Source: Schizonepeta tenuifolia (Eukaryota; Streptophyta; Magnoliopsida; Lamiales; Lamiaceae). Taken from it: a stretch of 64,000 nucleotides of DNA. Each line of letters opens with the position of its first letter. Position 1 is the stretch's first letter. Below, piece after piece: positions 44,757 to 55,094 of this stretch. Location: the NCBI GenBank assembly GCA_029490685.1, contig CM055959.1, forward strand, positions 98,675,733 through 98,739,732, given 5' to 3'. The position numbers and the translations under genes are program-made. The notes under the pieces were generated by a model that was given only the letters and a program-made list of their open reading frames with translations, made no database searches and was not told the DNA's origin.

Positions 44757-44990
44757 AAAGTGTAGCTGAAGTGATTAGTTAAGGTATCACAAGTTACTTC
44801 CTAATGAGAGGTTTTGGGTTCAATTCTGTCTGCGTATGGTATAATATACTCTCATTTTGTGTGGTAGTGTAGTGATTCCGTCTGTGTGCGGTGTAGTGGT
44901 CACACCTTTATGTGGTATAGAGAGTATCACTTATATGGTGGCGTAGTGTTTTATTCGACAATATATTTATATATATATATATATATAGAT
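44757..44990 (+). mobile_element. tRNA-derived SINE ending in an (AT)n tract
   Basis: Same family as 25681-25862. It shares the GTAGCTGAAGTG...GGTATCACAAG region, TTTTGGGTTCAATTCTG (B box) and repeated GTGGTGTAG/CACTTATATGGTGG units, here expanded. The 3' side runs into an AT microsatellite at about 44960-44985. Confidence 0.6.
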
Positions 44991-45148
44991 ATATATTTGC
45001 ATTTGTTAATTAGGGCTGATTATATGTAATTAAAGCTTATATTATATTTTAGTTTCTAATTTTCAATGTTTACTTATTAATCGGATCATTTTATTAAAGA
45101 AACCGAAATATGTCAAATCTTTTTAAGGGAACAAATCTCTTGGAATTA

Positions 45149-45322
45149 CTCCCTCAATTTTAATCAATTTGTCTACTTGTTGTTCCCCGAAATTAAGAAC
45201 AAGAGTGAAAATTAGAAAGTGAGTGAGTTTCACCACTCTTAATTATTTCTTCATTTGAAGTAAACAAATTGAGTAGAACACCAATTTAAGAAAATGTAGA
45301 CAAATTGAATGAAATAGAAGGG
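45149..45322. mobile_element. Stowaway-like MITE 310 bp upstream of the terpene synthase
   Basis: TA at 45147-45148 and 45323-45324 flanks 174 bp. The arms pair over about 28 bp (AATCAATTTGTCTAC against GTAGACAAATTGAATG). Confidence 0.75.
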
Positions 45323-45568
45323 TACAAAATAAAGACTCAAGGCAAAACCCAATATTAAAATATTTAAGAATCCAGGACAAAAGTACTAGAGCAGCAAAAT
45401 GAATACTAGCCTATATAAAAAACGCGAGGGGGGCCATAAAAACTAGCAAAATGGAATATTTGCCTAATTTTCAACTATTCATTGATATAGCTTAGCTAGA
45501 GGGGCCATAAAACTTAAATATTTGTGGTTGAATCGGCATGTCACGGTAAGTTCCTTAACTCTAGATTT

Positions 45569-45580
45569 CTATAAATATAT
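45569..45580 (+). promoter_or_regulatory. TATA box of the terpene synthase
   Basis: CTATAAATATAT lies 55-66 bp before the ATG at 45635, leaving room for a short leader. It is the best TATA match in the upstream 300 bp. Confidence 0.6.
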
Positions 45581-45634
45581 CTCATAATAAGCCACATTTA
45601 ATCATATCTATAAATCAAGAAAATACAGATTAAG

Positions 45635-48600
45635 ATGGAAATTCCTACCTCCATTCCGGCTAACAATGTCGGTAAAGACGTTCGTCCTTGTGTAACTTAC
45701 CATCCCAACATTTGGGGAGACTTCTTTCTTGCATATACTTCAAATTGCACGGTATTATGTATAATAGTGTTATTTCATTTGGACTAAATAAGTTACATTT
45801 TATTTGGCGGTATTGTGTTTTTCGTGTTCTTACCATTATTTATTCAAATGTGTGCATGTGTGTTGGCCTAACAGTAGTATAGTTAATGCTGGAGGCCAGA
45901 AAGTCTTAGGTTCGAGTATACCGTGACGTGATCTTTAAATCTAGTGTTGTGTATGATGATCAATTTGTTTTGCTTACTATTTGATGATAGGAAATCTCTG
46001 TTGCTGAAGAAGAAGAGCATGAAAGACTTAAAGAAGAGATTAGGAATTTGGTCCTTGAAAGTCAAGATGATTCAACACTTAAACTAGAACTCGTCGACTC
46101 AATCCAACGCCTTGGAGTAGGCTACCATTTCCAAAGGGAAATTGATACAGCCTTACAATATATTCATGACACTTACCCAATAAATAACACCGAACACAAT
46201 GATCTTCGTGCAGTTGCTCTTCGATTTCGTCTGCTCAGACAACAAGGTTTCCCCGTTCCTTGCCGTAAGTACAATTGATTAATCATTTCCATATTTTGAA
46301 TCTATGATTTATTCAGGACTGCAAAGGGAATCAAGAAATTTGGGCGCACTAAGGGGTTTTGAGCCCCGTACCCTAGGAAATATGGGAATGGCCTTTCCCT
46401 GTTGCTATATAATATACTCTATCGATCTCATTTAAAATGTCACTTTTTTTATTTTGGGATGTTAGATTTAAGATGACACATACCTAAAACGGAAGTAATT
46501 ATCTCAAAACAAGTTGTAGACCATATAACTTTAACCACTTTAGACCCTTCTGCTTAATACCTCCTGAAAAGTAATTTGTCATCTTACATGGGACGCGGCC
46601 AGGAAATACATGTTTATAATATAAATATTGTAATTGGTTTCTTTGTGGAAAAATTATTTTAGAAAAGATTTTAATTAGTTTCAACTTATTTTTTTATGGC
46701 AGATGTTTTTAGCAAATTCATAGACAAAGAAGGAAATTTCAAGGAGTCGATAATAAACGATGTTGAAGGGTTACTGAACTTATATGAGGCATCAAATTAT
46801 GGAGTGCATGGAGAGGAAATTCTTGATAAAGCATTAGAGTTTTGCTCGTCGCGTCTTGAGTGTTTAGTAAGGGAAATGAACAATTCTGTTTCAACACGAG
46901 TTGAGGAAGCTTTGAAGATCCCAATTAGCAAGACTGTAACCAGATTGGGAGCAAGAAAGTTCATGTCTATGTATCAAGAAGACGACTCACACAATGAAAA
47001 GCTACTAAATTTTGCCAAGTTGGACTTCAACGTAGTACAGAAGATCCATCAGAGAGAGCTATGCCAACTTACAAGGTTTATCACAGAAATTTATTTTAAT
47101 TTGAGGTTAATTAGGTTAAATTTTCGTATATTGTTTTATTTTTCTCACGAAGTTACAATTTTTCCTACAAACTTTCAATTTTCCCCCCAATTTACATATT
47201 TAGCTAACTTAAAGCCTTCCCTAACAACAAGAATTGTCCACATCGATATACGTTTAAATCAACAAATTTTTGCCTTTTATGAAATTTTTTTGTAATTTAA
47301 AAAAAATAGCAAATTAAAGATTGTGTGTTTTAGGCACATTAAGTCTTTAATAAGAAAATGATGTTCGTATGAAATGTCTACGTGGCTAGTTTTGATGTTG
47401 CATCAGCTTCGATTCTGCAAAAAATTAAAAGGGAGAAGTGCAAATATAGCCACCCTAAAAAGAAAATTGTTAATATAGCCATTTTTTTAAAAACGATTAA
47501 ATATGGGTATGCATACACGACTAGCATACACGACCAGCATACACGACCTACTGACCATGCATACACGACTAGCATATACGACCATAGCAATATACACAAT
47601 AATGCACACACGACTAGCATACATGACTATATCAACATACACGACCTGAATACACAACTAACATACACAACTGTATCAGCATACACGACCAGCATACACG
47701 ATCATGTTGGTCGTGTATGCGTGGCCATATTTAATCGTTTTTAAAAACGTGGCTATTATTAGCACTTGTCTTTTCAGGAGTGGCTATATTTGACTAATTC
47801 TCAAATTGAAATCGTGGGAAAATTGAAACATATGTAATGTTGGTGTGTTTAGAAGAATTTTTTTTAAATTCGTGGAAAAACCAAATACATTTTCCCCACG
47901 AAATATGCAAACGCTTGTTAATTTTAAGCTTGACTAACCATTTATTTTGCAACATATATTGGACCATTAATTAACTATAAAATTTTAACTTATATATATG
48001 TAATAAAATTACTATTGATATAGGTGGTGGAAGGAATTAGACTTGTCGGATAAACTGCCGTTTGCTAGAGATAGACTTGTGGAATGCTACTTTTGGATTA
48101 TGGGAGTTTACTTTGAGCCAAGCTATGGCATTGCACGAAAACTACTAACCAAAGTCATTTATTTGAGTTCCGTCCTTGACGACATTTATGACGTTTATGG
48201 AACGCTAGAGGAACTCACACTTTTCACTACCATTCTTCAAAGGTGGGACATAGTAATCTACTAGTAATTTTTAAGATCATTTATATGTAGTACTTCCTCC
48301 GTACTTGAAATAATGCCTCATTTACCATATTTCAAGTATATACTATCATATGCTATGTTTCACTTTATGGATTTATATATCCTAAAAAATCTCATTTATT
48401 TACACTCATTTGTCATTGATGGATCCACTTTCCAACAACTTTATCACTATCTTTTGTCAATCAATACCACTACCCCCTACTATTTAACTTTTACCCTATC
48501 CACAACAACTTTACCAGCTTTCTTAAATCCCTATCAAATGACCTATTTCACTTTATGGACTTATATATCTTAAAGTATCTCATTTATTTACACTCATTTG

Positions 48601-51600
48601 CCATTGATGGACTCGCTTTCCAACAACTTTATCACTACATTTTGTCAATACCACTACCTTTTTATCAATACCACTACATTTTTATCTAACTTTTACTCTA
48701 CTCACAACTTTACCAACTTTCTTAAATTTGTGCCGAACAGTAAATGGGGCATTATTTAAAGTACGGAGGGAGTATATGTTTACCATTTATAGCAAAATTT
48801 GTCAATATTTATTTGATAATTTTCATTTGGTTCCACTGCCAGGTGGGACATAAGTGACATTGATCAATTGCCACCATACATGAGAATATACTACAAAGCC
48901 CTTTTCGATGTATATGTTGAAATGGAAGACGAAATGGTCAAAATAGGCAAATCATACGCTGTCGAATATGCCAAACAAGAGGTATTAATATGTTGAAATA
49001 TTTTGCAAATTAAAAAAAAATATAGAGTATTTTGTAATTAATTAAAATAAAAAACAAATAAAAGAAGTGAAGAAATAAGAGGATATAAATAGAAATGACG
49101 AATTATTGCTCTACTTTACCCACCGTGGACGCCATTAACTTGTCCACCGTTTATGCATGTGATAATGCCACATAACCCGTCTATTTTAAGTTAATTACCT
49201 ATTTGATAACTCTAACAATTAATGGAAATGTGGAAACATAGTGTGGACTGTGGACTGATAGTAGAAACCCATCTTTAATATAGGTTTGCAGGAACTATGC
49301 ATTTAACATCAAAATAATGCACAAAATGTATTGCTTTGATGCACAAACAAGTTAATGCATAAATTGTAGCAATTTAATACACAAATATTACATACACTTT
49401 TAATACATAAATTCATTAATTTAATGCACCAATTAAATCTGGAACGTAGATAAAATGGATCGACATACCTAGTTCCTATATAAAGACGAGTTTATACATG
49501 ATCTTCTCCCTATACAATTAATAATATTTCTTTATAGTCCCTTTGGGGATGGCCTAGTGGTAAAAGTGAGTGCTTGAGACTGAGAGGTCTCAGGTTCGAA
49601 CCTCATGAAGCGTCTCTATTGGTCAAGCCTGCCACACCTGTACTTGGAAAGTGTGGTTTACCTGTCTTGTGTGGTTTGCAGGCTACTACACAAGGGACGG
49701 AGTTTACCCAGTGCGCACCGAAGGTAGCGACTGCGGGTTCCCACGATATCAAAAAAAAAAAATCCTTATATATTTCACCGGTCTTAGAATAAATGTGATA
49801 TTTTGAAATCAAACATGTCCCTAAATAATTGTCATATTTCAAAATTTTATAAAAAAATGATGTCAAACTTCTCATTTTGAAACATGTTCAATAGTCATGC
49901 GCATTATTAAATTTATCCAGATGAAAACTTTGGCTGGGATGTACTTTCAAGAGGCAGAATGGTCCTTTGGTAAGTACAAGCCTACAATGCAAGAGTATAT
50001 GAAGGTGGCACTTATCTCTTCTGGCTACATCATGATGTCGATAAATGCATTAGCTGTAATCGATGATCCAATTAGCAAGGAAGAGTTTGAATGGGTTTTG
50101 AGTGACCCACCAATTCTAAAGGCATCGCTCATCATTACAAGATTAATGGACGACCTTGCAGGATATGGGGTAAGAATCATTTTCTATAATATACTTTTGG
50201 GAAAAGCAGCATATACACCTCTATCGTTTATCCCCTTGTAATATTTACCTTCCTAAGGAACGTTTAGGGGCTGCCAACACCTCAACGTCAGCCCCTAAAC
50301 GTTCCTTAAGGATGTAAATACTATAAGGTGGTGAACGATAGGGGTGTATATGCTACTTTTACCTATACCTTTTTTATGTTATATTTTACAAGATATGTGG
50401 TATGTATGTCGGTGGAGAGACTTCATAGTATTATATATTTGGACTGAATAAAAAAAGATAAATTGTATATAAATTCTCCACCTTTTATCAATTTTTCGTT
50501 TATATCTTCACTTTTTTAATTAAGTGAAAATTCTCCACCTTTCAAGTTTCGCAATTCGATACCTCCGACCATTTTTTCCTAAATTAATGATAACATGGAA
50601 TCTAGAAATACTTAGATGGCAAAGCCCGACTGAAAAATACATGACACAGTTTTAAAAACACAAAATATTGTCGGGACGGTTTCGGGCACAAAAACACAAA
50701 ACACTTATATTTATATTTATTTATGCCTATTAGGGCACCGATCGAAGAACAATATAAGTGTTTTCAAAATCACGTCGTTTAATTTTCAGTCGGACTTTGC
50801 CATGTAAGTATTTTCGAATTCTATATCAGCACTAATTTGGGGTAAATTGGTCGGATGTATTAAATTGCGAAAATTTAAAAGATGGGGAATTTTCACCTAA
50901 TTTAAAAAAGGTAGGGATGTAAACGAGAAATTGATAAAAGGTGAAGAAATTATATGCAATTTACCAATAAAAAATCTTATAGCTTGATCTTAATCGTATG
51001 TAGTTTAAGTTCTTTAAAAAAATGGTTGCCAAAATAATTCATCAAAAATAACAAATATTTTCTTGAAATCCTTACAAAGTTTTTTAATTTAGTTTTTCTT
51101 TGAATATTTCACTAGGATCAGTTGTAAGGACACAAAAAAAAATATCAAGACTTTGTGATTTCTAGCTTCAAAATTTTAATAGTCTTAAGAATAATTTATA
51201 ATAATTTCACCACCTCTAATCAGAGGGGTCAATGGAAGGCACTGGACCCCTGGAATTTCACAAAAAAACATAACACGCATACAATCATTTCCTATGTAAT
51301 TTAGAAAATATAAAAAAAGTGTAAATCTAAACAGATAATAAAGTTATGCTACAATTATTGTGAACATACGCAAAAACAAAATTATACTATATTTACCTTT
51401 ATTATGAACGGAGGAAATATTTATTATTAATTTTTCATTCATAAAGTTGTACTTGCCTCCAAATGAAATATATTAATTAGTCAAATATCTACAGTGTCCT
51501 TTATTTTGGTTCTTTTAATTTCTTTTTTCCTTCTTCTGTCTATTTGAACTAAAAAATTCTTGGTGAGAATACCTTGGGCTTTAGCAATGATAATTTTTCT

Positions 51601-54600
51601 AGATCTAGAGTTTAATTGTAAATCTCAATTTCTTATTGTGTTGAGATCAAGTCAAGTAATATTTCGCTCCTTAACTTAGAACATGCAATTTATATAACTT
51701 GACTTCTAAATTTTATACTCAATGTGTTTGCTTTTGTTTTTAGTGTGGTAAAGTAATTTAGACATCATTTGTGATTGTATTAAGAATTTTTTATTTTATT
51801 TTTAATATTATTTTTATATATATACAAAATTATTATTAGTTGTACGCTAAGTCGAAAGTTTGGCTTCATCACTAACTCTAGTGACGGGGCCAAGAGCGCT
51901 AGATCTCTATAAGTACGTATGGAAGGACGCATTTCACCCAATATTATATATTACTCTCTCCGTCCACGAATATTGTATCTTTCTTTTCTTTCCGTCCATC
52001 TATAATAGTATCTTTTCTATTTTAGGACATGATTCCACCATTCTCCCTTATATTTTACTCTTGACATAAATTCAAATAGGTGAGTTTATTTCTCTACTCA
52101 AACTCTTTCTAAAAGTAAATTTTTTATATTTTTAAAATGAGACTATGCTAAGGGAAATGGAAAGTAAAACTTTATTATTAGGACATAAAAAGTGACATTT
52201 ACTTACTTTTCTTAAACTTATGCCGCAATCTAAAGCATATACTATTCTTGGAGTACGGAGTAAATGATAAGAGATGAAGCTAAAACGATAGTCTCAATAA
52301 TAATTTGGCATAAATTGAATGTTGTGACCCTATGTATTACTATAACAATGTCTTTCCATACATGTATCCTAAATTCTCACTATAATAATGTTGTTTATAT
52401 TATAATTTTTTAATATTATAATAATACTTCTTTTAATGACAATCATGGATCATATGGAGTCACTGACCCACATAGATTCCTAGTTAATACCGGAGAGAAC
52501 TTTTTTCTTATCGGTTATATAATACAATAATGCTTAGAGAATAAAATGTTTTTTTAGAGGCACATTTGGGTGCACCGGTTGTATGTGATACAACCGAATC
52601 AAACGGATCGTATTATCCATTTGATTCTTTTTTCACTTTTCTTAAATATTTTGTTTATAAATTATTTATTTTGTTAATATTTGTTAAACCCCAATTATGT
52701 TTTATTTTCAATTTTTTAGAATAATATTTTTAAAACATTGCATGTATTCATATCAATAATTACTTTCCTACAATAATAATTACTCCACTAAATAAGTACA
52801 AGTACAAGTTCTCGTAAATAAAACTAATAATTGTGAAACATTACATTTCTTCATATCAATAATTACTTTTCATCGTGATAATAAATAGTTGATCGAATTA
52901 CTAAAAGTACAAGTTGTTGTTAATAAATATAAAAATTATCGTTGTGAAAAGTAATGATTGTAAAACATTACCTTTCTTCATATCAATAATTATTTTTCAT
53001 CACGCCAATAATTACTTGACCGTATTAATAAAAGTACAAGTTGTCATAAATAAAGTAAACATTGCTGTTAGGAAAAGTAATAATTGTGAAACATTATCTT
53101 ACTTCATATCAATAATTACTCGACCGAATTACTAAAAGTACAAATTGTCTTGAACAAAAATAAACATTACCGTGAAGAAAAATAATATTTATTGATAATA
53201 GTTAATTTTTCTTAGAACGATAATTACACACATTTAGTGTAATTAAAACGTATAAATAGTTCAAAGTAATTACAAACAATAGTGGTATTTTTTTCACGAA
53301 ATTGTTATTTTCATTCAATATAAATTGTAAAACATAAATGTAAAATATAAGTAACTAATAACTCTAATTAACTTATAAATAAGTGAAAGACGACAATTAT
53401 TATTTTTATTTACAAGAACTTGTAAACATAAATGTAAAAAATAAGTAACTAATAGCTCTAATTAACTATAAATAAGTCAAAGTAATTAAAAATAAATTAA
53501 AAAAAGAAAAAAATAAAGGAAAAGAAACTAGAAACAAACAAAAAAAATTAAAAAAAAAAAGAAAAGAAAAGGAGCAAATAAACTAAAAAAACAAAGAAAA
53601 AGAAATAAGGAAAAGATTGTTATTTTTATTCACAAGAGCTTGTAAAACATAAATGTAAAAATAAGTAATTGATAGCTCTAATTAATTTATAAATACGTCA
53701 AAGTAATTAAGAAGAAAGAAAAGAAAAGAAACTAAAAAAGAAGAGAAAATAAACTAAGAAAAAAGAAAAGAAAGAGAGGAAAAGAAACTAAAAAACAAAG
53801 AGAGAATTTTCTATAAATTAAGAAAAAAGAAAAGAAAGAGAGGAAAAAAAATTAAAAATAAAGAGAAAAGGGCTAGGAGTGGCAAGAGATGTCTGGTGGA
53901 TAGAAAGGAGGGAGTAACTTTAAGACTGCTGCACTTCCGCTGGGCTAGAAGTGTAGATGTTTTATATGCCGAAAATCAAATACTCCCTCCGTTCACGAAA
54001 TGATGCTCTGTTTTATCCATTATTATGTTCACCAAATGATACCCTGTTTCGTTATTTTTACCAACATACCCTCGTTATTTTATTAAAATTACTACCTCTT
54101 GCCATTGATGACCTCACCTCACATCAACTTTATTTCTACTTTTTTATCATCCCAACAACTTTATTTCTACTTTTTGGTCAATACCACCTCTTTTTTGTCA
54201 TTACCACTGTTTTTTGTCATTATCTCACTACCCCTACTTTTTAACTTATACCCTACTCAAAACAATTTTATCAGCTTTTTTAATCTTCGTGCCGAACACG
54301 AAATGAGGCATCATTATTTAGTCGGGTAGAATCCGGGCCACAACACCCTGTACAACCGATGTACCAAAATTTTTGCCTTTTTTAAATAACAACAACCGTA
54401 GCTCATACAAGATGAATGAAAAAATCTTTTAGCTACAGAAGAAAATTTGTATTTGATCAATCTTTATTTATAAGCAGTTTGAAGAAAAACTGTCAGCGGT
54501 ACATTACTACATGACTGAAAATGGCGTATCAGAGGCAGAAGCTGTTGCGGATCTCCGCAAACAAGTAAAACACTCATGGAAGGATCTGAACAAAGGATGC

Positions 54601-54759
54601 CTTGAGCCAAGAGAAGCCTCCATGCCAATCCTTAAGTGTGTTGTCAATTTTACTCGCCTCATAGTCGTATTGTACACAGATGGAGATGCATATGGTGATT
54701 CCAAAACCAAGACTAAAGACGTGATCAAGTCCGTACTCGTTGACCCCGTCACAATTTGA
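45635..54759 (+). CDS. TPS: Terpene synthase, TPS-a (probable sesquiterpene synthase), 550 aa
   Basis: Seven exons join in phase: 45635-45751, 45991-46264, 46703-47075, 48024-48242, 48843-48981, 49921-50169 and 54478-54759. The protein starts MEIPTSIPANN with no plastid transit peptide, so it should act in the cytosol on farnesyl diphosphate. Family marks are RP-x8-W near the start (RPCVTYHPNIW, Pro replacing the second Arg), RDRLVECYFW, the DDIYD metal-binding box in exon 4, and the second metal site DDLAGYGFE split across the exon 6/7 junction. The seven-exon plan is the TPS-a norm. An odd feature is that after FEE the usual stretch before the ECYM-like helix is about four residues shorter than I expect. 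The codon joining exons 2 and 3 gives His where Asp is usual. The product cannot be predicted. Introns 3-6 are packed with repeats, and intron 6 alone is 4.3 kb. Confidence 0.92.
45858..45935 (+). mobile_element. SINE-like fragment in terpene synthase intron 1
   Basis: TTGGCCTAACAGTAG and CTTAGGTTCGAGTATACC resemble pol III A and B boxes about 45 bp apart. No tail or target duplication was found. Confidence 0.4.
47436..47802. mobile_element. Fold-back element with CATACACGAC minisatellite, intron 3
   Basis: The ends GTGCAAATATAGCCAC and GTGGCTATATTTGAC are inverted. Inner arms AAAAACGATTAAATATGG and CCATATTTAATCGTTTTTAAA also pair. The loop is an array of about 15 degenerate CATACACGACTAG/CATACACGACC units. 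Confidence 0.75.
48293..48772. mobile_element. Stowaway-like MITE with internal duplication, intron 4
   Basis: TA flanks (48291-48292, 48773-48774) bracket CTTCCTCCGTACTTGAAAT and its inverse TTAAAGTACGGAGGGAG. Inside, a unit of about 190 bp beginning TTTCACTTTATGGA and including CCAACAACTTTATCAC is present twice in tandem. It makes up most of intron 4. Confidence 0.82.
49255..49490. repeat. TGCATTA-rich block, intron 5
   Basis: TTTAATGCAC, TTAATGCAT and TTTAATACATAA variants recur about every 20-30 bp. Composition and motif match the blocks at 38961-39185 and 60720-60972, but there is no flanking (AT)n. Confidence 0.45.
49537..49762 (+). mobile_element. Full-length tRNA-derived SINE (Au-like), intron 5
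   Basis: GGATGGCCTAGTGGTAAAAG is a strong A box and CAGGTTCGAACCTCATG a strong B box. The body ends in a 12-A tail. Possible target duplications are TCTTTATA (49529-49536) and TCCTTATA (49763-49770). The unit is same-sense with the gene. The tRNA-like part lacks a foldable cloverleaf, so it is not a tRNA gene. Confidence 0.8.
50208..50354. repeat. Near-perfect hairpin MITE, intron 6
   Basis: Arms of about 65 bp are almost exact complements: AGCATATACACCTCTATCG against CGATAGGGGTGTATATGCT, and AGGAACGTTTAGGGGCTG against CAGCCCCTAAACGTTCCT. The loop is only about 15 bp. A precursor-miRNA-like fold would form on the pre-mRNA. Confidence 0.85.
50461..50963. repeat. Long fold-back element, intron 6
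   Basis: Arms of about 170-200 bp pair (AATTGTATATAAATTCTCC against the right end, and AAAATTCTCCACCTTTCAAG against its inverse). A loop of about 130 bp contains AAAACACAAAACACTTATA. Confidence 0.75.
51954..52260. mobile_element. Stowaway-like MITE, intron 6
   Basis: TA flanks (51952-51953 and 52261-52262) with ends CTCTCTCCGTCCACGAATA and CTATTCTTGGAGTACGGAG. Non-coding. Confidence 0.75.
52720..53170. repeat. Degenerate tandem repeat, unit about 125 bp
   Basis: Three to four copies of a unit containing CATATCAATAATTACT, AAAAGTACAAGTTGT and GTAATAATTGTGAAACATTA. Units have diverged, so the array is not recent. Confidence 0.75.
53310..53720. repeat. Second degenerate tandem repeat
   Basis: Three copies of a unit with AAACATAAATGTAAAA, AGTAACTAATAGCTCTAATTA and TATTTTTATTCACAAGAGC, with an A/G-rich insert before the third. 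Confidence 0.7.
53490..53875. repeat. Purine-rich (A/G) tract
   Basis: Most bases on the plus strand are A or G, with AAAGAAAAGAAA-type runs interrupted by the third unit of the second array. Strong strand asymmetry could favour triplex or R-loop formation on transcription. No coding. Confidence 0.7.
53983..54322. mobile_element. Partial Stowaway-like MITE, intron 6
   Basis: The left end TA-CTCCCTCCGTTCACGAAATGA is intact and the right end is lost near 54322. Interior CATTGATGACCTCAC and CAACTTTATTTCTACTTTTT relate it to 48293-48772. Confidence 0.65.
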
Positions 54760-54787
54760 CCATCAACAATCGCTTGTGTTTTTAAAG

Positions 54788-54895
54788 ATTTGGCTAAGCT
54801 TAAAAGCTCTTTAAAACAGCTTAAAAGCTCCTAAATCCTTAATAATGAACAACTTATAAGCTGTTTTAAGGAGCTTAAAAGTTTAGCAAAACACC
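54788..54895. mobile_element. Small hairpin MITE behind the terpene synthase
   Basis: TTGGCTAAGCTTAAAAGCTC and GAGCTTAAAAGTTTAGCAAAA are inverted, with an inner AAACAGCTTAAAAGCTC/AAGCTGTTTTAAGG pair. About 108 bp, 30 bp after the stop codon, so probably in the 3' UTR. Confidence 0.75.
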
Positions 54896-55064
54896 CTCTA
54901 AACCTGTGTTTCTCATGTATTTAGTTAAAATTTTCAGCATGGAACTAGAATTGTGTCGCAATAATCGAGTTTTACATTTTGGAATTATCTGAAAAGGGCA
55001 AAATAATTATTGGGATAAACATGTAACACCTTTCTTCTTTAAATCTTTCTTAATTTTAAATAAA

Positions 55065-55094
55065 CTAGTCAGTAACCCGTCGAATTTCGACTGG
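55065..55094 (-). mobile_element. Helitron-like 3' terminus (minus strand)
   Basis: Read on the minus strand the end is a GTCGAAATTCGAC hairpin, then GGGTTACTGA and CTAG before T. A hairpin followed by CTRR is the Helitron 3' signature. A related end faces the other way at 59376-59399. Confidence 0.45.

Larger units (their letters stand above)
52566..54372. mobile_element. Possible 1.8-kb TIR element in intron 6
   Basis: TTTGGGTGCACCGGTTGTATG at 52566 faces CTGTACAACCGATGTACCAAA ending near 54370. These are imperfect inverted copies. Enclosed are two tandem arrays, a purine-rich tract and a partial Stowaway. No transposase frame is present. A real element or two unrelated ends are both possible. 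Confidence 0.45.

Noticed and set aside
47500..47710. CRISPR-like array of CATACACGAC units
   Set aside because: Degenerate units with no constant spacer length, enclosed by inverted arms of a transposon-like element.
49537..49640. Possible tRNA gene
   Set aside because: The A and B boxes are strong, but there is no complete cloverleaf, and a body plus poly-A tail and likely target duplications mark a SINE.
40730..54759. Defence/terpenoid gene cluster
   Set aside because: Only one terpene synthase and one truncated NLR head are present. There is no P450, transferase or second synthase, so a biosynthetic cluster is not supported within the window.
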